This document shows positions 1-8,271 of a DNA stretch of 64,000 bases, one piece after another. This DNA comes from a bacterium. Its GTDB lineage: Bacteria; Pseudomonadota; Alphaproteobacteria; Rhodobacterales; Rhodobacteraceae. The stretch's first letter is position 1. Each line of letters begins with the position of its first letter. The DNA is taken from positions 248,001 to 312,000 of the forward strand of contig WGOE01000002.1 in NCBI GenBank assembly GCA_016124195.1. The letters run 5' to 3'. Under the pieces are notes generated by a model. The model saw only the letters and a list, made by a program, of their open reading frames with translations, had not been told where the DNA came from and ran no database searches. The translations under genes were made by a program, and so were the position numbers.

Positions 1-28
1 TCATCGGGCGTCTCCCTCTTCGGCTTCA
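1..28 (-). CDS. Possible 5' end of a leftward gene cut by the window edge
   Basis: Reading leftward, an ATG at 28-26 opens a frame (Met-Lys-Pro-Lys-Arg-Glu-Thr-Pro-Asp) that stays open to base 1. It diverges from hemF, leaving about 105 bases between them. No clear ribosome binding site precedes it and nine codons are too few to identify a family. It may be chance. Confidence 0.2.
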
Positions 29-133
29 TGATAGGACGGGATGGCCGGACAGGAAATAGCGCCCCACGTTGAGCGGCGGCGATCTTCCTGCTAGCAAGGC
101 GGTGCTGCCGTGTCAGAATACCTGGAGACCCTG

Positions 134-997
134 ATGACCGACCCATTCGACGACCGCAAGGCCCGCGCCGCGGCCTGGTTCCGCAGCCTGCGCGACGCCA
201 TCGTCACGGCCTTCGAGGCGATCGAGGCGGATTTCGGCGGCCCAAACCCCGCCGGCCGGTTCGAGGTGACACCCACCACCCGCCCCGATGGCGGCGGCGG
301 GTTGATGAGCGTGATGCGCGGCGGGCGGGTCTTTGAAAAGATCGGCGTCAATGTGTCCGAGGTGCATGGCGAACTGGGGGCCCGGGCCCGCGCCGCGATG
401 GCCGCGCGCGGCGTTCCGGGGATGGAGGCCGACCCGCGCTTCTGGGCCTCGGGCATCAGCCTGGTGGCACATATGCAGAACCCGCAGGCGCCGGCCGTGC
501 ATATGAACACGCGGATGTTCTGGACGCCGGGCGCGTCGTGGTTCGGCGGCGGGTCCGACCTGAACCCCTGCATCGAATATGCCGGAGACACCGCGCATTT
601 CCACGCCACGCTGCAGGCCGCCTGCGATGCGCATGACCCGGCCTATTACCCGCGCTTCAAGGCCTGGGCAGACGAATATTTCTTTGTGCCGCACCGCGGC
701 CGGGCGCGCGGCGTCGGCGGCATCTTCTACGACGATCTGGCCACCGGCGACTGGGAGGCTGATTTCGCCTTCACCCAGGCCGTGGGCCGCGCTTTCCTGC
801 CGGCCTTCGAGCCTCTGACCCGCGCCCGCATGGCGCAGCCCTTCACCGAGGCCGACCGCGAAACCCAGTTGATCCACCGCGGGCTTTATGCCGAATACAA
901 CCTCGTCTACGACCGCGGCACCAAGTTCGGGCTGGAAACCGGGCATGACGCCAATGCGGTGCTGATGAGCCTGCCGCCGGTGGCCAAATGGACGTAG
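134..997 (+). CDS. hemF: Oxygen-dependent coproporphyrinogen III oxidase
   Basis: Cytoplasmic enzyme that uses O2 to decarboxylate two propionates of coproporphyrinogen III to protoporphyrinogen IX in heme (and bacteriochlorophyll) synthesis. The protein carries the HemF hallmarks: the HMNTR stretch near residue 125, the WFGGGSDLNP segment just after it, GIFYDDL near 200 and a C-terminal EYNLVYDRGTKFGL block. I chose ATG 134 (287 aa) because GGAG lies six bases upstream and the protein then starts like other family members; a GTG at 110 in frame would add eight residues. The end is short (closing PPVAKWT), which I take as normal for this order. The last 10 bases overlap cobS, so the two are probably translationally coupled. 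Confidence 0.93.
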   Translation: MTDPFDDRKARAAAWFRSLRDAIVTAFEAIEADFGGPNPAGRFEVTPTTRPDGGGGLMSVMRGGRVFEKIGVNVSEVHGELGARARAAMAARGVPGMEADPRFWASGISLVAHMQNPQAPAVHMNTRMFWTPGASWFGGGSDLNPCIEYAGDTAHFHATLQAACDAHDPAYYPRFKAWADEYFFVPHRGRARGVGGIFYDDLATGDWEADFAFTQAVGRAFLPAFEPLTRARMAQPFTEADRETQLIHRGLYAEYNLVYDRGTKFGLETGHDANAVLMSLPPVAKWT

Positions 998-1758
998 TGG
1001 GATTCCTCGAGACCGAGATCCCGGCCTTCCTGCTGGCGCTGCAATTCCTGACCCGCCTGAGACTGACCGCCCCCTATTCGCCCGAGGCGATGCGGGCCAG
1101 CCCGCGCTGGTATCCCGGGGTGGGCGCCGTGGTGGGGGGCATCGCGGCCCTGGCCTATGTGCTGGGCTATTGGCTCTTCACGCCGCTTCTTGCCGTGCTG
1201 ATGGCGGTGGCGGCGGGCATGGCCGTCACCGGCGCGCTGCACGAAGATGGCTTTGCCGATGCCTGCGACGGTCTGGGCGGCCAGCGCCCGAAAGAGCGCG
1301 TGCTGGAGATCATGCGCGACAGCCGGATCGGCACCTATGGCGTGCTGGGCCTGATTCTGATGGTCGCGGTCAAGGTCGCCACGCTTTACGCCATCCCCGG
1401 AATGGCGCTGCCCTTCGTGCTGATCGCGGGCCATGCCGCGAGCCGCGCCGCGATGCTGTGGGTCATGGCGACCTCGGACTATGTGCGCGAGCGGGGGGCC
1501 GGCAGTTCCGTCGCCGGCGGCATCGACCGGCAGGCCGTCAGCGTCGCGCTGATCACCACCGGGGTGACGCTGGTGCCCTTGCTGTTCGTCGTGCCGTGGT
1601 CGGCGATCTTCACGGCGCTGGTCGGGCTTTGCATCGGCCTGTGGCTCATGCGCCGCAGCTTCGAGCCGCGTCTGGGCGGCTATACCGGCGATTGCCTTGG
1701 CGCAGTGCAGCAATGCAGCGAGGCGGGGTTCTATCTGGGACTGCTGCTGGCACTGTAG
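988..1758 (+). CDS. cobS: Adenosylcobinamide-GDP ribazoletransferase (cobalamin synthase)
   Basis: Integral membrane enzyme joining adenosylcobinamide-GDP and alpha-ribazole (or its phosphate), the last assembly steps of vitamin B12. The 256-aa product has the typical CobS layout: the N-terminal FLTRL segment, the GALHEDGFADACDG acidic motif near residue 75 that binds metal and substrate, the RDSRIGTYG loop, then several hydrophobic helices. The ATG lies inside the end of hemF in another frame. Pairing with hemF rather than with other cob genes is unusual; both act in tetrapyrrole synthesis. No B12 riboswitch is seen, as expected for a gene whose start is buried in its neighbour. Confidence 0.93.
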   Translation: MDVVGFLETEIPAFLLALQFLTRLRLTAPYSPEAMRASPRWYPGVGAVVGGIAALAYVLGYWLFTPLLAVLMAVAAGMAVTGALHEDGFADACDGLGGQRPKERVLEIMRDSRIGTYGVLGLILMVAVKVATLYAIPGMALPFVLIAGHAASRAAMLWVMATSDYVRERGAGSSVAGGIDRQAVSVALITTGVTLVPLLFVVPWSAIFTALVGLCIGLWLMRRSFEPRLGGYTGDCLGAVQQCSEAGFYLGLLLAL

Positions 1759-1779
1759 GGCGCCATGCAGGTCTGAGTG

Positions 1780-1805
1780 CCTTGGCCGGTGGCGCCCGGC
1801 CAAGG
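1780..1805. terminator. Hairpin between convergent cobS and hemE
   Basis: A perfect 10-bp inverted repeat (arms 1780-1789 and 1796-1805, six-base loop) lies between the two convergent stop codons. No T run follows on either side. It may stop or stabilise both transcripts. Confidence 0.6.
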
Positions 1806-1812
1806 CCGGTGT

Positions 1813-2844
1813 TCAGCCCCGGATCACTTCCATCAGCCGTGTCACGTTTTCAGGGTCGGCGTCGGGCGTGATGCCATGGCCCAGGTTGAAGATATGCGGG
1901 CCCCTGGCGAAGGCCTGAACGATCCGGCGGGCTTCGGCCTCCATCGCCGTCCCTCCGGTCACCATAAGTTTGGGGTCCATGTTGCCCTGCACGCAGCCAT
2001 CAACCTGCACCTCGGCCGCGGCCCAATCCGCGCTGACCGAATTGTCCAGCGCCACGCAATCGGCGCCGGTGGCCCGGGCAAAGCCCTTGTAATGTGCCCC
2101 CGCCTCGCGCGGGAAGGCGATGACGGGCAGGCCCGGGTGGCGGGCCTTGAGTTCGGCAATGATGCGGGCCACGGGGGCCAGGGCGAAATCGGCGAAATCC
2201 TGGCCCTTCAGGCTGCCGGCCCAGCTGTCGAACAGCTTGACCACCTCGGCCCCGGCCATGACCTGCGCCGACAGATATTCCACGGTCGCATCCGCGATCA
2301 GGTCGATCAGCGCGGCAAAGGTCGCACGGTCTTCGTCCTTGAGCTTGTGCGCCGGGGCCTGCGCCGGGGTGCCGCGCCCGGCGATCATGTAGCTCGCCAC
2401 CGTCCAGGGCGCGCCGGCAAAGCCGATCAGCGTCGTCTCGGCCGGCAATTCGCGCTTGAGGATGCGGACGGTTTCATAGATCGGCGCCAGATGGTCGTGG
2501 ATGTCCTGCGCGCCCTTGAGGCGGCGCATGTCCTGCACGCCCGAGATGGTCGACAGGCGCGGACCCTCGCCGGTTTCGAACCAAAGATCGGCGCCAAGCG
2601 CCTGCGGCAGCAGAAGGATGTCGGCAAACAGGATCGCCGCGTCAAAGCCAAACCGGCGGATCGGCTGCAGCGTCACCTCGGCCGCAAGGTCCGGCGTGTA
2701 GCACAGCTTCAGGAAATCGCCCGCCTGTGCCCGGGTCGCACGGTATTCCGGCAGATATCGGCCCGCCTGCCGCATCAGCCAGACGGGCGGGCGGGGCAGG
2801 GTCTCGCCGGCAAGCGCACGCAGGATGGTCTTGGTCAATCGCAT
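1813..2844 (-). CDS. hemE: Uroporphyrinogen decarboxylase
   Basis: Cytoplasmic enzyme removing four acetate carboxyls from uroporphyrinogen III to give coproporphyrinogen III, two steps before HemF's product. The 343-aa protein shows the family signatures: [17 protein letters not shown] near residue 20 (substrate-binding arginines), the FADIL block, [14 protein letters not shown] near 125-140, and the C-terminal FNLGHGI motif. ATG 2844 was chosen because it places the first family motif at the usual distance; the frame extends about 24 codons further but into non-homologous sequence. It lies 58 bases downstream of the two MFS genes on the same strand and may be read through from them. Confidence 0.95.
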   Translation of the reverse strand: MRLTKTILRALAGETLPRPPVWLMRQAGRYLPEYRATRAQAGDFLKLCYTPDLAAEVTLQPIRRFGFDAAILFADILLLPQALGADLWFETGEGPRLSTISGVQDMRRLKGAQDIHDHLAPIYETVRILKRELPAETTLIGFAGAPWTVASYMIAGRGTPAQAPAHKLKDEDRATFAALIDLIADATVEYLSAQVMAGAEVVKLFDSWAGSLKGQDFADFALAPVARIIAELKARHPGLPVIAFPREAGAHYKGFARATGADCVALDNSVSADWAAAEVQVDGCVQGNMDPKLMVTGGTAMEAEARRIVQAFARGPHIFNLGHGITPDADPENVTRLMEVIRG

Positions 2845-2902
2845 TCTCCCCTTTTCTGCCTGCCTCACGCGGGCGCGCGCGCTTGTCAAGCGGGCAGAGC
2901 CT

Positions 2903-4087
2903 TCAGGCATCGGCAATTACCAGAACCGTGCCGCCAATCAGGGTGACAAGGGCGCCCAGAACGGCGGCCAGCGTGTAGCCCGACAGCCCCGTGCCAAGCG
3001 CAAAGGCGCCGGCGGCCATGCCGTCTCCGGCGACTTTCATCAGGGCCATCAGGGCGGCGCCGGTCCCGGGACGGGCGGCCAGCTGGTCCTGCAGATAGGC
3101 GATGGGCAGGGGCAGGGTCAGGGCGCCTCCCGCCGCCGCCGGGATCAGCAAGAGCCATAGAAAGGGCGTGCCGGCCAGCAGGGGAATGCCCACAAGGTGG
3201 ACCGCATAGGTCGCGGCGCCGATAAGGATCAGGCGGCTGCGGTTCCAGCGCGGCAAAAGCGGCAGGGCCAGCATGAAGGGCACTTCGAGCCCGGCGGCCA
3301 GCCCGGCGTAAAGCGCCGCATCGCCGCCCGTGCCGCCCACCGGGGTCAGCGCCAGCCCCATCACCGCCCAATAGGCCGTGCCGCCTGCCGAAACCGCCCC
3401 CAGCGCCAGGATTCGCAGCGCCAGCCGGGGCGAGGCCAGTTCGGCCAGTGCCGCGCGGATCGTCAGGCCCGAGGGCCGGTCGCGCCCGGCCATCGCGGCC
3501 TTGCTGGGCCAGCGGCGCCAGATCAGCACCGCCATCGCGGCCCCCAACCCCAGTGCCACCGGATAGATCCTGAGGATCGGCACGCCCAGGTTCAGGGCCA
3601 ACGACCACAAGGGCAGCACCACCACGAAGGGCAGCGCAAAAAGCGCGCGGATCGTCGATTGGATGCCGTCGCGCAGCGCCGCCGGCTGATCCATCGCGGC
3701 CAGCCGGGCCTGGGCGAAAAGCTGGCCGAACAGGGTGTTGGCCGGGAAAAGCAGCGCCTGCGCCAGAAGGAAGCTTGCAGGCGAGGGGGCAAGCGTCATG
3801 ACACCCGCGCCGCAAATCACCAGCCCTGCCGCAGTCAGCGCGATGCGGCGGCGGTCGGCGGTCTGATCGGCCCGGATGCCGGCATAAAGCGCCGAGGTCA
3901 CCGAAACCAGCGTCGCCACCACCAGCATCGCCGCATAGCCCCGGTCGCCCAGACCGAACACCCGCACCGCCAGAACCGAGATATAGGGGCCGAACGAGCA
4001 GACCAGCGCGCCCTGCAACATCATCAGGATGGCGATCATCCGCAGCGCGGGATCATGCAGCAGGATGCGAAAGACCGCGCGCGCCAT
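2903..4087 (-). CDS. MFS transporter, sugar-efflux (SET)-like, copy 2
   Basis: A 394-aa, about 12-helix major facilitator protein of the inner membrane. It resembles the SetA-type sugar efflux branch: a conserved late segment with a QDQL...RPG pattern and a short cytoplasmic loop after helix 2 rich in Arg/Asp ([10 protein letters not shown]). It is clearly paralogous to the gene directly upstream, sharing the order of conserved blocks (LFGQLFA.ARLA; the late LLAGTP.LW block; QD.L.ARPG). Its ATG follows the upstream stop by three bases, so they form a two-gene unit that may act as a pair. The substrate cannot be told from sequence. Confidence 0.8.
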   Translation of the reverse strand: MARAVFRILLHDPALRMIAILMMLQGALVCSFGPYISVLAVRVFGLGDRGYAAMLVVATLVSVTSALYAGIRADQTADRRRIALTAAGLVICGAGVMTLAPSPASFLLAQALLFPANTLFGQLFAQARLAAMDQPAALRDGIQSTIRALFALPFVVVLPLWSLALNLGVPILRIYPVALGLGAAMAVLIWRRWPSKAAMAGRDRPSGLTIRAALAELASPRLALRILALGAVSAGGTAYWAVMGLALTPVGGTGGDAALYAGLAAGLEVPFMLALPLLPRWNRSRLILIGAATYAVHLVGIPLLAGTPFLWLLLIPAAAGGALTLPLPIAYLQDQLAARPGTGAALMALMKVAGDGMAAGAFALGTGLSGYTLAAVLGALVTLIGGTVLVIADA

Positions 4088-4090
4088 GAC

Positions 4091-5299
4091 CTAGACCCGC
4101 GCCGCCAGCCCGGTCTGCCGGTCGGCCAGATAGACTCCCAACCCGCCGCACAGGCTGACCGCGACGCCCATCACCGCCACGGTCTCGAATCCTCCGACCT
4201 GCGAGCCCAGGGCAAAGATGGCGGCGGTCAGCACATCGGCCACCAGCTTTTGCACCGCCAGCATCGACGCCGCCGCACCGGGCCGCGCGCTGAGCAGGTC
4301 CTGATAATAGGAAATCGGCGTCGTGATGATCACGGCCCCGCCGAAGCCGGCAAAGACCGTCATCCCCCAAAGCCAGGGCGTGCCGGCCAGCAGGGGCAGC
4401 GCCAGCAGGTGGCAGCCGTAGATCAGGCCTCCGACCGCCATCAGGGTCGAACGGGGCATCAGATGGGCAAAGCGCGGCACGATCAGCATGGCCGGCACCT
4501 CGAAGCCCGCAACAAGCCCGACATAAAGCGCCACATCCGCCGGCCCGCGCACCTGAGATGCGTCAAAGACCAAGGATATCAGGACCATGTAAAGATTGCC
4601 CGCCGAAGCCAGCGCCCCCAGCAGCACAACGCGAAGCGCCACATGGGGTCGGGCGATCTCGGCCAGCGCATGGTGCAGCCGCATGCCTGAACGCGGATCG
4701 GCCCAGGCGGTCCGGCCATCGCGCGGCCAGCCCAGCAGGACCAGCAGCGACATGCCAAGGCTCGCCAACCCGCCGCTGACATAGACGGCCAGTTCGGACA
4801 GGCCAAAGCCGAAAGCGAAAGTCCAGAAGATCAGCATGGCCAGAAAGCTGAAGGACATGGCCGAACGGATCGTCGACAGGACGGCCGTGCGCGTTGCGCC
4901 CTCGCCGGGGCTGGCCAGACGCGCCAGCGCGAAAAGCTGGCCGTAGATGCTCGACGCCAGCGGCAAAAGCACGCCCTGGCACAGGACCAGCGCCCAGAGG
5001 CCGGGAAAGACCAGCATCAGGCCAATGTCGACCGTGCTGCACAACGCTGTGATCAGGGCGATGGCGCGGCGCCGGCCATGCTGGTCGCCCAGAATGCCGA
5101 ACATCACCGAAGAGGTGACCGCGATGACCGAGGCGAGCGCCAGCATCAGCGAGAAGGCCGGCTTGCTCATCCCGATCCTTTCGATCGCGATCACCGATTG
5201 ATAGGGATAGACCGAGGCGTTATGCGCCCCCAGCAGAAGCAACGCCGCAGCGATCAACCGCAGCGTCGGGTGTTTCAGGACGAAGCGGATGGAGGTCAT
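4091..5299 (-). CDS. MFS transporter, sugar-efflux (SET)-like, copy 1
   Basis: A 402-aa major facilitator membrane protein with about 12 hydrophobic segments and the motif-A-like loop GDQHGRRRA between helices 2 and 3. A late YYQDLLSARPG segment resembles the SET family of sugar/antimetabolite exporters. It is first in a minus-strand run MFS-MFS-hemE and divergent from the GMC oxidoreductase gene, with 151 bases between starts. Tandem paralogues with conserved blocks suggest local duplication followed by divergence. Export of sugars or toxic metabolites is inferred from family only. Confidence 0.8.
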   Translation of the reverse strand: MTSIRFVLKHPTLRLIAAALLLLGAHNASVYPYQSVIAIERIGMSKPAFSLMLALASVIAVTSSVMFGILGDQHGRRRAIALITALCSTVDIGLMLVFPGLWALVLCQGVLLPLASSIYGQLFALARLASPGEGATRTAVLSTIRSAMSFSFLAMLIFWTFAFGFGLSELAVYVSGGLASLGMSLLVLLGWPRDGRTAWADPRSGMRLHHALAEIARPHVALRVVLLGALASAGNLYMVLISLVFDASQVRGPADVALYVGLVAGFEVPAMLIVPRFAHLMPRSTLMAVGGLIYGCHLLALPLLAGTPWLWGMTVFAGFGGAVIITTPISYYQDLLSARPGAAASMLAVQKLVADVLTAAIFALGSQVGGFETVAVMGVAVSLCGGLGVYLADRQTGLAARV

Positions 5300-5379
5300 G
5301 GGGTGTTCCGGGACCGTAAAGCGGCCGAGGCTATCGCTAACGGCGCTTTGCGCTTATGTCCAGAGACCGGTGACGACAC

Positions 5380-5402
5380 GGATTGTCGCAAAACTGACAT
5401 CC
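5380..5402. promoter_or_regulatory. Dyad in the divergent MFS/GMC intergenic region
   Basis: GGATTGTC and GACATCC face each other around an eight-base spacer, a near-perfect dyad 49 bases before the GMC start and 81 bases before the MFS start. It could be an operator controlling one or both divergent genes. No regulator gene is adjacent. Confidence 0.35.
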
Positions 5403-5450
5403 TGCGCTGGGGGGCTGGGCTAGCTTCGGGGCCATTCAGAAGAGGCTGTC

Positions 5451-7055
5451 ATGGACGTCGATTACATCATCGTGGGCGCCGGCTCTGCCGGGTCGGTGCT
5501 GGCCAACCGGCTCAGCGCGTCGGGCCAGCACCGCGTCGTGGTACTGGAGGCCGGGGGCACCGACCAGCGGTTCTATGTGCAACTGCCTCTGGGCTATGGG
5601 AAATTGTTCTACGATCCGGCGGTGAACTGGATGTACCAGACCGAGCCCGACCCCGGTCTGGCCGGCAATTCCGACTTCTGGCCGCGCGGCAAGCTGCTGG
5701 GCGGGTCCTCGTCGATCAATGCGATGGTCTATATTCGCGGCCATCGGGCGGATTATGACGAATGGGGCGCCCAGGCCCCCGGCTGGGGCTGGGACGAGGT
5801 GCTGCCCGCCTACCGCGCGATGGAGGACAACGAGGCCGGAGCGGATGCCTATCGCGGCAAGGGCGGCCCCTTGTTCATCTCGCGCAACCGGCAGGGATTG
5901 CACTGGCTGGTCGAGGACTACATCGCCGCCTGCGCCGAGGCAGGCCTGCCCTTCACGCCTGATTTCAACGGCGAGCGGCAAGAGGGTGCGGGCACCTATC
6001 AGATGACGATCAAGGACGGGCGGCGCAACTCGGCGGCGCGGGCCTTCCTGCGCCCGGCGATGAAGCGCAAGAATGTGCAGGTCCTGACCGGCGCCCATGT
6101 GACGCGCGTCCTGTTCGAGGGGCGGCGCGCGGTGGGCGTGGAATACCGCCGCGGCGGGGAGACCCTGCAGATCCGCGCGCGCGAGGTGATCCTGTCGGGC
6201 GGTGCCATCAACTCGCCCCAGCTCTTGCAGCTTTCGGGCGTGGGGCCGGGGGCGCTGCTGCAAGACATGGGCTTGCCGGTTCTGGTCGACAACCCTCAGG
6301 TCGGCGCCAATCTCAGCGACCATCAGGGCATCAACTACACCTGGCGCATGAAGGTGCAGACCTACAACGGCATCCTGCGGCCGTGGTGGGGCAAGGCCTT
6401 CGTCGGCGCGCAGTACCTGCTGACGCGGCGCGGGCCGCTGGCCAAGTCGATCAACCATGGCGGCGGCTTCTTTCGCACCTCGCCCGATCAGCCGCGCCCG
6501 AACATGCAGCTTTACATGCAGGCCTTCTCGACGCTGATCCCCCGCAATGGCGAGCGGCCCCTGCTGACGCCGGACCCTTTCCCGGGGCTTTCGATCGGCC
6601 TGTCGAACTGCCGCCCGACCAGCCGCGGCCAGATCGGGCTGAAAAGCCCGGACCCCTTTGCGCCGCCCCGCATCGTGGGCAATGCCTTCTCGACGCAGGC
6701 GGATGTGGACGAGATGCTCCTCGCCGTGAAGTTCCTGCGCAAGATCGCGGCGCAGCCCTCCTTCGCCTGCTGGATCGCCGAAGAACTGCGCCCGGGCCCC
6801 GATGTGCAAAGCGACGAGGCGATGATCGAGGATTTCCGCCAACGCTCTGGCACGGTCTATCACCCGTCCTGCACCTGCCGGATGGGGCCCGAGGGCGCCT
6901 CGGTTCTGGATGAAAAGCTGCGGGTGCGTGGGGTCGAGGGGCTGCGGGTCTGTGATGCCTCGGCCTTTCCGAACCTGATCGCCGGCAATACCAACGCGCC
7001 GTCGATGATGCTGGGCTGGCGCGGGGCCGAGATGATCCTGGGGACGCAGTCCTAG
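5451..7055 (+). CDS. GMC-family FAD-dependent alcohol/choline dehydrogenase-like oxidoreductase
   Basis: A 534-aa glucose-methanol-choline oxidoreductase. The N-terminal dinucleotide fold (IIVGAGSAGSVLANRLS, LEAGG) binds FAD; KLLGGSSSINAMVYIRG near residue 85 is GMC signature 1; SGGAINSPQLLQLSG near 250 is signature 2; the C-terminus has the active-site His of YHPSCTCRMG and the Asn of GNTNAPSMM. The length and motifs match choline dehydrogenase BetA, but no betB, betI or betaine transporter is nearby, so the substrate is open (choline, other primary alcohols, polyethylene glycols). Its stop overlaps the convergent HAD gene by four bases (CTAG). Confidence 0.87.
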   Translation: MDVDYIIVGAGSAGSVLANRLSASGQHRVVVLEAGGTDQRFYVQLPLGYGKLFYDPAVNWMYQTEPDPGLAGNSDFWPRGKLLGGSSSINAMVYIRGHRADYDEWGAQAPGWGWDEVLPAYRAMEDNEAGADAYRGKGGPLFISRNRQGLHWLVEDYIAACAEAGLPFTPDFNGERQEGAGTYQMTIKDGRRNSAARAFLRPAMKRKNVQVLTGAHVTRVLFEGRRAVGVEYRRGGETLQIRAREVILSGGAINSPQLLQLSGVGPGALLQDMGLPVLVDNPQVGANLSDHQGINYTWRMKVQTYNGILRPWWGKAFVGAQYLLTRRGPLAKSINHGGGFFRTSPDQPRPNMQLYMQAFSTLIPRNGERPLLTPDPFPGLSIGLSNCRPTSRGQIGLKSPDPFAPPRIVGNAFSTQADVDEMLLAVKFLRKIAAQPSFACWIAEELRPGPDVQSDEAMIEDFRQRSGTVYHPSCTCRMGPEGASVLDEKLRVRGVEGLRVCDASAFPNLIAGNTNAPSMMLGWRGAEMILGTQS

Positions 7056-7714
7056 CAGGACGCCGGTCGGGACAGGTTCAGAAGGGCGGGCAGGTCGGTC
7101 ATCCGGGTGAAGGGCTCTGCACCCTCGGCCAGAAGGGCCGCGGCGCCGTGCGGGGCATAGCCCATGCAGCGCATGCCGGCGGCCCGGGCGGCCCGCGCGC
7201 CTGTGGGGCTGTCCTCGACCACGACGCAGTGCTTGGGCGCCACGTTCATCGCGGCGGCGGCCTTGAGGAACAGGTCGGGAAAGGGCTTGGGACGCGGTGT
7301 CTCCTGGCCGGAAAAGACGCGGCCCTGAAAGCGGTCGATCAGGCCGCGGTGCTGGCCCAGCGTGATCTGCATCTTGCGCGGGCTGCCGTTCGATCCGATG
7401 GCATAGGGGATGCCCGCCACATCCAGTGCATCCAGAACGCCAAGGATGCCAGGGACGAGGGGCGTGCCCTGTTCCAGCCGGGCATAAAGCCGGGCGTAGA
7501 AATCCTCGACCCAGGTGTCGGGCAGATCGGCGCCCAGCGTGCGGGCCTTTTCGGCCACGCCGGCGAGTGTCAGGCCCAGCAGGTCGCGTTCCATCTGCGC
7601 GCGGCTGACATGGGGCACATAGCTGGACAGATCGCGCTCCAGCAGGGCGAAGGCGATGGATTCGGAATCGACCAGTACGCCGTCGCAGTCGAAAATCACG
7701 GCCTGTGGTGTCAT
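7052..7714 (-). CDS. HAD-superfamily hydrolase (beta-phosphoglucomutase/phosphatase type)
   Basis: A 220-aa haloacid-dehalogenase-like hydrolase. Motif I FDCDGVLVDSE near residue 8 holds the Asp nucleophile, GSNGSPRK is motif II, KPFPDLFLKAA gives the motif III Lys, and EDSPTGARAA is motif IV. An all-alpha cap lies between motifs I and II, as in phosphoglycolate phosphatase and beta-phosphoglucomutase relatives. The ATG overlaps the rsmD stop by four bases (ATGA), so it is the third gene of a coupled run with the ferredoxin reductase and rsmD. It acts on a small phosphorylated metabolite that cannot be named. Confidence 0.87.
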   Translation of the reverse strand: MTPQAVIFDCDGVLVDSESIAFALLERDLSSYVPHVSRAQMERDLLGLTLAGVAEKARTLGADLPDTWVEDFYARLYARLEQGTPLVPGILGVLDALDVAGIPYAIGSNGSPRKMQITLGQHRGLIDRFQGRVFSGQETPRPKPFPDLFLKAAAAMNVAPKHCVVVEDSPTGARAARAAGMRCMGYAPHGAAALLAEGAEPFTRMTDLPALLNLSRPASC

Positions 7715-8271
7715 GGCGCCCGTTCCAGAAGTGTTACCCATGTGTCGCCATAGCGCCTTTGGTCGAGAAGGGCAAAGCCTTGGGGGGCAGCGACCGGCGC
7801 CGCCTCTTCCCAAAGCACGGTGGCGGCGGGGGCGATCCAGCCCTGTTCCAAGGCCGAGGCCAGTGCGGGCCCGCCAAGCTCCTTGCCATAGGGCGGGTCA
7901 AGGAAGATCAGGGTGCAGGGCGCCGGTGCGGGCGGCAGGCGGATGGCATCGCGGGCCATAAGGCTGACCTGCGCCTCGGCCCGCATCTTGGCGATGTTCT
8001 GCCCGATCAGCCGCCGCGCCGCGCGCCCGTCATCGACCAGCGTCACTGTCAGGGCGCCGCGTGACAGGGCTTCCAGCCCCAAGGCGCCGGTGCCGGCGAA
8101 GAGGTCCAGCACCGTGGCGCCAGTGACCCGGTCGCCATGGCTGCCGTTGATCAGAAGGTTGAAGATCGCCTCGCGCACCCGGTCCGAGGTCGGGCGCAGG
8201 TGGGCCGCGGGATCGCCCGCGCCGACCTCGGCCAGCGTCAGCCCGCGCCAGCGGCCGCCGATGATCCTCAT
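7711..8271 (-). CDS. rsmD: 16S rRNA (guanine(966)-N2)-methyltransferase
   Basis: SAM-dependent enzyme methylating G966 of 16S rRNA in the 30S subunit. The 186-aa protein begins with the RsmD signature MRIIGGRWRG and RPTSDRVREAIFN, has SAM-binding motif I LDLFAGTGALGLEALSRGA near residue 55, and the catalytic DPPY near 127. It overlaps the genes on both sides by four bases, which suggests coupled translation although the neighbours are not functionally related. Confidence 0.93.
   Translation of the reverse strand: MRIIGGRWRGLTLAEVGAGDPAAHLRPTSDRVREAIFNLLINGSHGDRVTGATVLDLFAGTGALGLEALSRGALTVTLVDDGRAARRLIGQNIAKMRAEAQVSLMARDAIRLPPAPAPCTLIFLDPPYGKELGGPALASALEQGWIAPAATVLWEEAAPVAAPQGFALLDQRRYGDTWVTLLERAP

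Noticed and set aside
988-1758. A cobalamin riboswitch for cobS
   Set aside because: The cobS start is inside hemF, and no B12-box-like sequence was seen upstream of hemF.
3197-4690. A 497-codon plus-strand frame opposite the two MFS genes
   Set aside because: Antisense to membrane-helix codons gives Gln/Arg/His-rich nonsense; crosses a gene boundary.
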